A DNA stretch of 6,287 nucleotides from Bacteroidia bacterium (GTDB lineage Bacteria; Bacteroidota; Bacteroidia; Bacteroidales; GCA-2748055), in the NCBI GenBank assembly GCA_030596245.1, contig JAUVKN010000256.1, positions 1 through 6,287 on the forward strand. The letters are read 5' to 3'. Positions 1 to 5,892 of this stretch are shown here, one piece after another. The notes beneath the pieces were generated by a model that searched no databases, had not been told where the DNA came from, and saw only the letters and a list, made by a program, of their open reading frames with translations. Position 1 is the stretch's first letter. Every line of letters begins with the position of its first letter. The position numbers were made by a program, and so were the translations under genes.

Positions 1-27
1 GAGTATTTCATTTTATGCGTAAGTATA

Positions 28-2886
28 CTATAAATCATATCGGACAGCCAGGTTGACAGCCCAGCCATAATACCTTGAAGCGGTTGGATATTCAGGCCTC
101 CAGCTATATGTAATTTCCGGCTCGTTTGTGAAATTGATGAAATTCATCATGACCCTCCAGTGGATTCCTAATTCTTGTGAAACCACGGCATCCCATCTCA
201 GATACTCCTCTGAATATTTATCCCGGGGTTCGTCCCTGCCGGAACTGGTAAGCTTATTGCCCTGGTAATTCATGGTGACCCTGGCAGAGAAGCCTCTTTT
301 TTCATAACCAAGGGTCACATTAATGATCTGATTAGCCTGACCAGGAAGCCTGTTCACACGGGCGGTATCCTTTATTGAAGGCAACCAGGTTGGCGGGAGA
401 TATTCGACCGGAAAAAAGGGATAATATGTTTCTGAGTTGATCAGGGAAAAGTTTGCGTTTAGCACAATGCCGTCAAAAGGCTTAGGCAGCCACCTGAAAT
501 TGGTCTGAATCTCAAATTCAGCGCCCCAGACGATGGTGGGATCCTCTGAATTTATTGGATTTGTGATATTCATACCATACGTTGGATTAAAATCCGGGTC
601 ACCCAATATATTGTTACCGCTGTAATCTACATACGTAATATCTATATCAACATTCTCAATTTTTTTATAGAATGCACCCGCCGATACCAGGCCGAACCTT
701 GAGTAATAGTTAAGGAAAACATCATAATTCCATGCGGTAGGCAACTCCAGGTCCAGGGATCCCCGGTGGACGATGTTTTCTTCGGGCCTGCCAGCGTAAT
801 TTATTCTCTCAAAGGGTGTAAGACTCATAAAATCGGGCCGGGTCATTGTTTTGGTTGCAGCAAGCCTGATGTTGAGTTCCTTAATAAAGTTATATTTAAT
901 ATGGAACATAGGCAGCCAGTTTCTTATCGTACGGTTCCCGGTTGTATCGTTCTGAATCGCAATTAGATCTCTGGAGTAACCTACGGTTCCTGTATATTCA
1001 TTAAAATCCTGCTCGAACCGGATCCCGGGTAGAATCATCAGGTTCCCTATGTTGATCTCAGCCATCAGGTAGCCTGCCATGATCCTTTCCAGGGCGATAA
1101 ACTCATTATACGGAGAATTCAAACTTTTCCGCCACAGTGAATCAACACCTGCGAACTTGTCGTAATGCTCCGCCTTAATCTTATCATCAAATGCATAGGG
1201 CATCACATAGGACGGTCCCATAGCGAATGTGTATCCCTCAAATTCAGAGTCTAAAAAATTCTCCACATAGATATTCCTCCCCAGCCTGGTTACATCGGGG
1301 TACTCTGCGATAAAGGCGTTGTAGTAACGGACTCCATCGAATATTGAGTAGGAATTTATATCCCGGTCCCTGTATTTCTGGCGGATTTTCCCTCCTGCCT
1401 TTATGTAGCCGTTCAGTCCGCCTGAGGCAAACAGGGGGACTTTTAAATCAAGCTGGCCGGTATAATTTCTGTCAGTGATCTTGTTGTCACCGCGTCCGAA
1501 GCCGGCACCTCCGGGAACGTCATCCAGTTCGTACCTGATATAATTGGTGAGTACGTGAGGTGGGGCATCTAAAGGAAAACCTGATTCAAAAGCAGCAGAC
1601 CTTTCCACGCCCGTACTATATCTGTATGGGACTTCATTCCCGATTCTTGAATGAGATAAGGAGTAGCTGATCAACACCCTGTTTAAATCATGGTTACCCC
1701 GCAGCTGGAAAGAGTGAAGATCCAAATTTTGGTATTCGTGTCTTATCCCGTAGGCTAAATCGTTGTTGGGTTGATTGATATGAATATTCCGGTCCAGTTT
1801 ATCCTTTTCAGTAAGGGTATAGAAGTAATCGAATACTATTTTCCCGGTTTTCATTTTGTAATCGGCCGTAAAACTTGCATTGTAGCGGTCCCTGGTTTCA
1901 ATTTTATTTTCAAGGTCCATATCCTTAACCCTGAACGACGGATTGCCTTCTGAATCTATACTTTGTAGTTCGTAACTGGCATCAAACACATCTGTATTCC
2001 GGTTTGCACGGTGAAAGGTAAATGTACCGAGAAGGCCGATGCGGTTATCCAGGAACCGGTTACCAAGGGAAACGCTGCCTTTGTAAGTTCCAAGATTTTT
2101 TATCAGACCGTGATAGCCGGTCTCCAAATGAACACGTCCCTGAAGTCCCTCATCAGCAGTTTTTGTCAGGAGGTTTATGGATCCGCCGATAGCGTCTGCA
2201 TCCATATCAGGTGTGATTGCTTTATATACCTCAATTCCCTCAAGAATATCAGAAGTTATCATGCTGAGATCCACAGACCGGTCACCACTTCCCGTGGCAG
2301 GAATTCTTATTCCATTGACGGTAATCGAATTAAACCTTGGTGATACTCCCCGTACAGTCACTTTTGAGCCTTCTCCTCCACTTCTGTCTATGGAGATTCC
2401 CGGCAGACGGCTGATGGATTCTGCAGCATTCACATCCGGTACACCTTCGATATTATCTTTTGAAACAACATTCACAATGGTATTGGAATTGGCCTGTTTG
2501 TTAAGCGCTGCAACCTGTCCCCTCATCACGGCAGTAATAACCACCTCTTCTCCCATAATTGATTCGGCCAGCAGGGTAGTCGATTCTAGTGGGTGTACCT
2601 CCCCTCCTGTTATATTAACGGGCAGTTCATGATCTGCAAATCCGATAAAACTGATTACTATTGTCTGCTCCCCGGCTGGTACATTTTCAAGCCGGTACAA
2701 ACCTTCCTCATCCGAAACTGTCCCGATTGTAGTTCCCTTTACATATACATTTGCAAAAGCCAGGGGTTTACTGTTAGAACCGTCGATCACTTCACCTATA
2801 ATGATGCCTGATCGCTGTGCAAACAGAAATGCAGGCAGGGTGACAAAGATCGAAAATGATATTATAAGAATTTTTTGCAGTTTCAT
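28..2886 (-). CDS. TonB-dependent outer-membrane receptor (SusD-independent type)
   Basis: This is a complete 952-residue outer-membrane active transporter, expected to import a ligand using TonB/ExbBD energy. The start chosen is the ATG at 2886. A TTG three codons earlier (2895) is open but unnecessary, and the ATG gives a normal signal peptide: K2/K5, then a hydrophobic stretch to about residue 23, ending FAQ. Residues about 28-105 form a carboxypeptidase-regulatory-like beta-sandwich (GEVIDG, PLAFANVYVKGT, GLYRLENVPAG, ISFIGF). EEVVITA (113-119) resembles a TonB box. The plug spans about 120-243, with SISRLPGISIDR, VTVRG, ITVNGIRIP, GDRSVDLSMI and DADAIGGSINLLTKT. The GDRSVDLS and DMDADAIGG phrases are typical of the Caulobacter/Xanthomonas-type TonB receptor family. 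The rest is the 22-strand barrel, ending in YYGWAVNLAVRYDL. The C-terminal residue is Leu, not the more usual aromatic. No SusD lipoprotein gene adjoins the visible side; the downstream side is cut off. The ligand cannot be assigned. Confidence 0.95.
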   Translation of the reverse strand: MKLQKILIISFSIFVTLPAFLFAQRSGIIIGEVIDGSNSKPLAFANVYVKGTTIGTVSDEEGLYRLENVPAGEQTIVISFIGFADHELPVNITGGEVHPLESTTLLAESIMGEEVVITAVMRGQVAALNKQANSNTIVNVVSKDNIEGVPDVNAAESISRLPGISIDRSGGEGSKVTVRGVSPRFNSITVNGIRIPATGSGDRSVDLSMITSDILEGIEVYKAITPDMDADAIGGSINLLTKTADEGLQGRVHLETGYHGLIKNLGTYKGSVSLGNRFLDNRIGLLGTFTFHRANRNTDVFDASYELQSIDSEGNPSFRVKDMDLENKIETRDRYNASFTADYKMKTGKIVFDYFYTLTEKDKLDRNIHINQPNNDLAYGIRHEYQNLDLHSFQLRGNHDLNRVLISYSLSHSRIGNEVPYRYSTGVERSAAFESGFPLDAPPHVLTNYIRYELDDVPGGAGFGRGDNKITDRNYTGQLDLKVPLFASGGLNGYIKAGGKIRQKYRDRDINSYSIFDGVRYYNAFIAEYPDVTRLGRNIYVENFLDSEFEGYTFAMGPSYVMPYAFDDKIKAEHYDKFAGVDSLWRKSLNSPYNEFIALERIMAGYLMAEINIGNLMILPGIRFEQDFNEYTGTVGYSRDLIAIQNDTTGNRTIRNWLPMFHIKYNFIKELNIRLAATKTMTRPDFMSLTPFERINYAGRPEENIVHRGSLDLELPTAWNYDVFLNYYSRFGLVSAGAFYKKIENVDIDITYVDYSGNNILGDPDFNPTYGMNITNPINSEDPTIVWGAEFEIQTNFRWLPKPFDGIVLNANFSLINSETYYPFFPVEYLPPTWLPSIKDTARVNRLPGQANQIINVTLGYEKRGFSARVTMNYQGNKLTSSGRDEPRDKYSEEYLRWDAVVSQELGIHWRVMMNFINFTNEPEITYSWRPEYPTASRYYGWAVNLAVRYDL

Positions 2887-2955
2887 ATGTATCAAGTCTT
2901 GTTCTGCAGGGTTGTTTAATCATTACTTATCTCAATTTTATGATTTTATTCTATA

Positions 2956-2964
2956 CAAACCATA
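2956..2964 (-). promoter_or_regulatory. Possible -7 element for the TonB receptor
   Basis: Read on the minus strand this is TATGGTTTG, which is the Bacteroidota -7 consensus TAnnTTTG with one extra base between TA and TTTG. It starts 9 bases downstream of the last TTGTCA heptamer. That is about where a core element would sit if an activator bound at the repeats replaced the -33 box. A start near 2949 would give a leader of about 60 bases. No -33 TTTG lies at normal spacing. The imperfect spacing keeps this tentative. Confidence 0.3.
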
Positions 2965-2973
2965 AAAGGTAAC

Positions 2974-3002
2974 CTGACAAAAACATGACAATAGTATGAC
3001 AA
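2974..3002 (-). promoter_or_regulatory. Three 11-base-phased direct repeats, Pho-box-like operator
   Basis: On the minus strand the sequence reads TTGTCAT-ACTA, TTGTCAT-GTTT, TTGTCAG: three heptamers separated by 4-base, mostly AT-rich spacers, repeating every 11 bases. The hexamer TTGTCA is identical in all three (plus-strand TGACAA at 2975, 2986 and 2997). The known PhoB box is a pair of CTGTCAT heptamers with 4-base AT-rich spacers, so two units match at 6 of 7 positions and the third at 5 of 7. The array faces the TonB receptor gene, its nearest edge 87 bases upstream of the ATG. Binding by a PhoB/OmpR-family response regulator is inferred; another winged-helix regulator could use the same geometry. 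Confidence 0.6.
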
Positions 3003-3007
3003 ACCAA

Positions 3008-3043
3008 ACCTGGTCCACCTTTGAGGGGAGATTAAAACCAGGT
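3008..3043. repeat. Inverted repeat ACCTGGT/ACCAGGT
   Basis: ACCTGGT (3008-3014) and ACCAGGT (3037-3043) are perfect 7-base complementary arms around a 22-base centre. They start 5 bases beyond the TTGTCA array. They may be half-sites of an operator for either divergent gene. The long centre and absence of a T-run argue against a transcription terminator. Two 7-base arms at this distance could also arise by chance. Confidence 0.3.
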
Positions 3044-3211
3044 GTGTGTTCATTAATACACTGAATATTACACTATTCTCATACAAGTTAAGCCATTAGA
3101 GCCATAAAGTCAACAGGGCGTAGTTTCTTCAAGACACCTGAAACTGCTGAAATATCTGCGATGAAAATAGTTGTTAGTTCAGGAACTGAACCGGGAATCC
3201 ACTAAAAAAAT

Positions 3212-3219
3212 TATATTTG
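3212..3219 (+). promoter_or_regulatory. Bacteroidota-type -7 promoter element (TATATTTG)
   Basis: TATATTTG matches the Bacteroidota sigma-ABfr -7 consensus TAnnTTTG exactly. It would place the transcript start around 3225-3228, at the foot of the stem-loop at 3228-3258 and about 50 bases before the membrane-regulator ATG. I see no TTTG -33 box at normal distance upstream, so the promoter would be weak or activator-dependent. Its position inside any longer TTG-initiated reading frame supports the ATG at 3276 as the true start. Confidence 0.45.
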
Positions 3220-3227
3220 TATCTGTA

Positions 3228-3258
3228 CTGCAGGAGGCCGATGTTGGCGCTCCTGCAG
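3228..3258 (+). other. Strong stem-loop in the leader of the membrane-regulator gene
   Basis: CTGCAGGAG (3228-3236) is perfectly complementary to CTCCTGCAG (3250-3258). The helix continues with GCC (3237-3239) pairing GGC (3246-3248) past one bulged G (3249), giving 12 pairs closed by the loop GATGTT. The element lies 17 bases before the ATG at 3276 and begins about where the predicted transcript would start. It has no following T-run, so it is not a classical terminator. It could be a 5'-end stabiliser, a translation-control hairpin, or a DNA palindrome bound by a regulator. Confidence 0.55.
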
Positions 3259-3276
3259 ATATATGTGGCAAACTGA
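3241..3276 (+). other. Possible 11-codon leader ORF overlapping the next start
   Basis: ATG at 3241 opens MLALLQIYVAN, and its stop TGA (3274-3276) shares its A with the ATG at 3276 (TGATG), the arrangement used in translational coupling. A perfect AGGAGG (3232-3237) precedes it but only 3 bases before the ATG, closer than the usual 5-9. It also lies in the stem of the hairpin, with the ATG in the loop. No recognisable attenuation peptide, such as a run of one amino acid, is present. ORFs this short occur by chance, so coding status is uncertain. Confidence 0.25.
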
Positions 3277-4541
3277 TGCAGGAGAGCGAATTTCTAAAAA
3301 AGTGTCTTGATCTCATTGAGGATAAAGTTCCCTGGGGCCCCCGCAAAGAGTGGACTACTTACAACTTCTCGCGCTTGAGCCAGAATGTGAAGGAAGCGTC
3401 CGGAATTACCCTGAGTACGCGAACTCTTCGCAGATTATGCAATAATTACAAAAGCTATAAACCGCAGACTGCAACGAAAAATGCGATGGCTATTTATCTG
3501 GGGTATCAGGATTGGGAGGATTTGAAGTCTGACTTCTCTGATTCAGGATCTTCCAGTTTGATCCGCAGAAGGAGCTACAGGAAAAGCTTTAAATCTTTCA
3601 TGGCAGATGCCATTAAAAGTATCTGGTTCTATGTAGTCCTTATCCTGGCAGCTCTTCTGATAATCATTGTGCTCTATTACCCTGAGCTGATGCTTAAATT
3701 AAACTCATCCCGGGTGGAATTCACATCGAACTATGAAATTGGGACTGCTCCCCAGAGGGTCACCTTTTTTTATGATGTGAGTCGGGTCAATTCCTCCAAC
3801 ATCTTTATAAATGAGAATTTTTATGATGATGGCAATATCATTCCTGTCAATAAGAACAGGCACTATTTCACCAGTGATTTTGAACTCCCTGACCATTATT
3901 CGGTGAAGATCATGGCCAAAGGTGAGCGGCTATCCTGTATCAGGATCCATGTGATTTCCAATGGTTGGGAAGGGGTCATCAATGATCAATACGTGGGGAG
4001 GTTGGATCACAGTTATAGCCCAGGCATGATGACTTATCCCACAGACACGGTGGCCAAATATGTAACTGGTGGCGTTGACAATCTCCTTGAATTCAGGAAT
4101 ATCAGAGAGTTTGGTATCCTGGCTGACAATATGACATTGGAGACAGAGATTAGAAATTTGCCAGATTCTTCATTCAGTGAATGCCTGGAATCGACAGTTC
4201 AACTGATCAATCTTCATGGGAGGGTTGGATTTGATTTTGTAAAAACCGGTTGTCCGAATTCCATGCTCCAGGCCGAGTTTGGGGATGTGCTACTGAATGG
4301 GGAATTCCAGGATCTGGATGCCTTTTACCAGGATTTCTCTGAATGGCGGAAAGTTACGATATCAATCCATGACAAGCGAATCTATGTCTCCCTGGAAGAT
4401 CGGGAAATCTACTCTGTGAAATACAGTGACCCACTTGACGAGGTTAAAGGAATAGCCTATAAATTCAGGGGCCTTGGTGAAGTGAATTATGTGAAGCTTT
4501 ACAACGGTGAAGGAACTCTGGTATACGAGGATAACTTTTAA
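3276..4541 (+). CDS. Single-pass membrane protein with HTH-like N-domain and beta-sandwich/jelly-roll ectodomain; putative transmembrane regulator
   Basis: 421 residues from the ATG at 3276; a TTG-initiated extension to 3171 would add 35 unconvincing residues and swallow the promoter element. Residues 1-87 look like an XRE/HTH-like domain seen at the N-terminus of Bacteroidota membrane proteins: WGPRKEWTTYNFSRLS, GITLSTRTLRRL, then AIYLGYQDWEDL. A basic patch (RRRSYRKSFK, 97-106) precedes one membrane helix at about 116-135, so the N-terminus is cytoplasmic. Residues about 145-235 resemble a PKD-like beta-sandwich (RVTFFYDV, DHYSVKIMA, NGWEGVI). Residues about 263-421 resemble a concanavalin/LamG-type jelly roll, ending in FRGLGEVNYVKLYNGEGTLVYEDNF-like strands (397-421). 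The fold calls rest on pattern recognition. The likely role is a one-component sensor reading a periplasmic ligand, perhaps a glycan, and acting on nearby promoters. The target and ligand are unknown. Confidence 0.8.
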   Translation: MQESEFLKKCLDLIEDKVPWGPRKEWTTYNFSRLSQNVKEASGITLSTRTLRRLCNNYKSYKPQTATKNAMAIYLGYQDWEDLKSDFSDSGSSSLIRRRSYRKSFKSFMADAIKSIWFYVVLILAALLIIIVLYYPELMLKLNSSRVEFTSNYEIGTAPQRVTFFYDVSRVNSSNIFINENFYDDGNIIPVNKNRHYFTSDFELPDHYSVKIMAKGERLSCIRIHVISNGWEGVINDQYVGRLDHSYSPGMMTYPTDTVAKYVTGGVDNLLEFRNIREFGILADNMTLETEIRNLPDSSFSECLESTVQLINLHGRVGFDFVKTGCPNSMLQAEFGDVLLNGEFQDLDAFYQDFSEWRKVTISIHDKRIYVSLEDREIYSVKYSDPLDEVKGIAYKFRGLGEVNYVKLYNGEGTLVYEDNF

Positions 4542-4542
4542 T

Positions 4543-4557
4543 ACCTGCCTTTCAGGT
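4543..4557 (+). other. Small stem-loop after the membrane-regulator stop codon
   Basis: ACCTG (4543-4547) pairs with CAGGT (4553-4557) around a CCTTT loop, starting two bases after the TAA. It is only 5 bp and is followed by TGAACTGG, not a T-run. It is therefore unlikely to terminate transcription between this gene and the transporter, which starts 58 bases after the regulator stop. It may slow read-through or protect an mRNA end, or be incidental. Confidence 0.25.
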
Positions 4558-4583
4558 TGAACTGGAAGAGGTAAACCATTCAA

Positions 4584-4591
4584 AACCGGTT
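4584..4591. promoter_or_regulatory. AACCGGTT palindrome, possible LacI-family operator core
   Basis: This perfect 8-base palindrome sits 8 bases before the transporter ATG. It fits the AAnCGnTT core shared by many LacI/GalR-family operators, which commonly control sugar and sugar-acid transport genes. Symmetry does not extend beyond 8 bases (flanks are A and A), and no LacI-type regulator is encoded in the window. The call rests on motif and position only. Confidence 0.25.
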
Positions 4592-4599
4592 AATCGGGG

Positions 4600-5892
4600 A
4601 TGACTCTGAAAAAAAACAACTTTCGCTGGCTAATCCTGACCCTGTTATTCATTGCTACCACCATCCTATATGTCGACCGGGCTGCGCTTGGCATCCTGGC
4701 ACCGGAGTTGCAATCTGAGATCGGCTGGACAGAGCAGCAATATGGGCTGATCAATACGGCATTTATGGTAGCCTATGCGCTCTGTTTCCTCATGATGGGG
4801 TGGGTCATCGATCAGATCGGAACGAAACGGGGCTACCTCCTGTCCATTGCAATCTGGAGTATTGCCGCCATGGGACATGCACTGGCCCGTAGCTGGATTG
4901 GTTTTGCGGTTGCCCGGTTTAGTCTGGCAGTTGGACAGTCAGGAAATTTCCCAAGTGCCATCAAAGCGGTGGCAGAGTGGTTCCCTAAGAAGGAGAGGGC
5001 CCTTGCAGTGGGTTTATTTAATGGGGGATCCAATATGGGAACCCTCCTTGCACCGCTCATTATTCCTCCCCTGGTGATTGCTTTAAATGATTGGCGTGTG
5101 GGATTTTTATGGACATTTCCCATTAGTCTCATATGGATGTTCTTATGGTACAGGAACATGAAGAATCCTTCCAACCACAAACGGGTAAGTCAGGCAGAAC
5201 TTCAGCATATACAAAGTGACAGCGATGTTACTCAGGGTGAGCGCAGGATGCGCTGGCGTGAAATAATACCGCATAGAGGGCTCTGGGTGATTGCCCTTGC
5301 CAAGTTTATGGCCGATCCCATCTGGTGGTTCTACCTCTTCTGGAGTGCCAAGTTTCTTTACAGCAAATTTGATATTGATCTGAAGCAGATCGGATTGCCA
5401 TTCTTTACCATTTATCTTCTCTCCTGGTTGATAGGGATCTTCCTGGGCTGGCTCTCTTCCCGGTTCCTCAAAAAAGGGATGGGCATCAACAAGGGACGTA
5501 AGCTGGGCCTTTTGGCCTGTGGTATTTTTGCAATCCCTGTGGTGTTTGTACCCCATACAGAGAATTTGACCACCGCTGTGATATTAATTGCCCTGGCTGC
5601 AGGAGGACACTGTGGCTGGTCGGCTAACATCTTCGCCTTGATGTCTGATATTTTTCCCAAACAAGCTGTTGCATCGGTGGCCGGTTTGGGTGGATTTGCA
5701 GGAGCCATCGGAGGTGCCATTACTGCTTTTCTGGTTGGAATGATCCTGCAGGATATTGGTACGGATGGATATGCCATTCCATTTGCAGTCGCAAGCGTAG
5801 GTTACCTTGTTGCCCTGGGACTAATGCATCTAATTATGCCCAGGTTCAAACCAGTAAAGATGGAGCGTGACAATACTAAAGCGCAATTATGA
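4600..5892 (+). CDS. MFS transporter, anion:cation symporter family (hexuronate transporter ExuT-like)
   Basis: This is a complete 430-residue inner-membrane secondary transporter, typical in length for the ACS family (TC 2.A.1.14), whose bacterial members import hexuronates, aldarates and related organic anions. Visible features are helix 1 leading into LYVDRAALG (23-31), the MFS motif-A-like loop GWVIDQIGTKRG (67-78), and the family signature ARFSLAVGQSGNFPSAIKA (105-123) followed by EWFPKKERA. Then come NGGSNMGTLLAP (141-152), a cytoplasmic central loop at about 186-222, WWFYLFWSAKFLY (242-254) and GLGGFAGAIGGAITAF (362-377) in the C-terminal half. About 12 membrane helices are evident. 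Only a weak GGGG precedes the ATG. It lies 58 bases after the membrane-regulator gene on the same strand and overlaps the following UroD-like gene by 4 bases, so those two are very likely co-transcribed. The substrate is inferred as a sugar acid or similar carboxylate; the exact one cannot be told. Confidence 0.88.
   Translation: MTLKKNNFRWLILTLLFIATTILYVDRAALGILAPELQSEIGWTEQQYGLINTAFMVAYALCFLMMGWVIDQIGTKRGYLLSIAIWSIAAMGHALARSWIGFAVARFSLAVGQSGNFPSAIKAVAEWFPKKERALAVGLFNGGSNMGTLLAPLIIPPLVIALNDWRVGFLWTFPISLIWMFLWYRNMKNPSNHKRVSQAELQHIQSDSDVTQGERRMRWREIIPHRGLWVIALAKFMADPIWWFYLFWSAKFLYSKFDIDLKQIGLPFFTIYLLSWLIGIFLGWLSSRFLKKGMGINKGRKLGLLACGIFAIPVVFVPHTENLTTAVILIALAAGGHCGWSANIFALMSDIFPKQAVASVAGLGGFAGAIGGAITAFLVGMILQDIGTDGYAIPFAVASVGYLVALGLMHLIMPRFKPVKMERDNTKAQL

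Larger units (their letters stand above)
2887..3275. other. Divergent intergenic control region
   Basis: This 389-base stretch separates two divergent start codons and holds no convincing protein-coding gene. The half near the receptor is AT-rich and contains the 11-base-periodic TTGTCA repeats and a possible -7 element. The middle holds a 7-bp inverted repeat (3008-3043). A weaker one follows, GTAGTTTC (3120-3127) against GAAACTGC (3140-3147), pairing over 8 positions with one G-U and a 12-base loop. The half near the membrane-regulator gene contains a TAnnTTTG element, a strong stem-loop and a mini-ORF. Each clear element is listed separately. Confidence 0.8.

Noticed and set aside
22..29. 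AGTATACT palindrome over the receptor stop codon
   Set aside because: An 8-base AT-rich palindrome with no extension or T-run; expected by chance, and the window edge hides any terminator.
2887..2895. TTG start at 2895 for the TonB receptor, adding three residues
   Set aside because: The ATG at 2886 gives a standard signal peptide beginning MKLQK, and nothing favours the TTG.
2974..3002. The repeats as a CRISPR or tandem-repeat expansion
   Set aside because: The units are only 6-7 bases with 4-base spacers, which fits an operator and not a CRISPR array or microsatellite.
3161..3205. 14-codon ORF beginning MKIVVSSG
   Set aside because: Short, with no ribosome site, no overlap with the next gene, and lying upstream of the predicted promoter; most likely chance.
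3171..3275. TTG-initiated 35-residue N-terminal extension of the membrane regulator
   Set aside because: The extension matches no expected domain, has no clear ribosome site, and contains the TAnnTTTG element and hairpin. The HTH-like domain begins naturally after the ATG at 3276.
4543..4557. Intrinsic terminator after the membrane-regulator gene
   Set aside because: The stem is only 5 bp and no T-run follows.
4833..5777. Open frames antisense to the transporter gene
   Set aside because: They lie wholly within a well-supported transporter gene, resemble no family, and are rich in residues expected from reverse-strand reading of membrane-protein codons.
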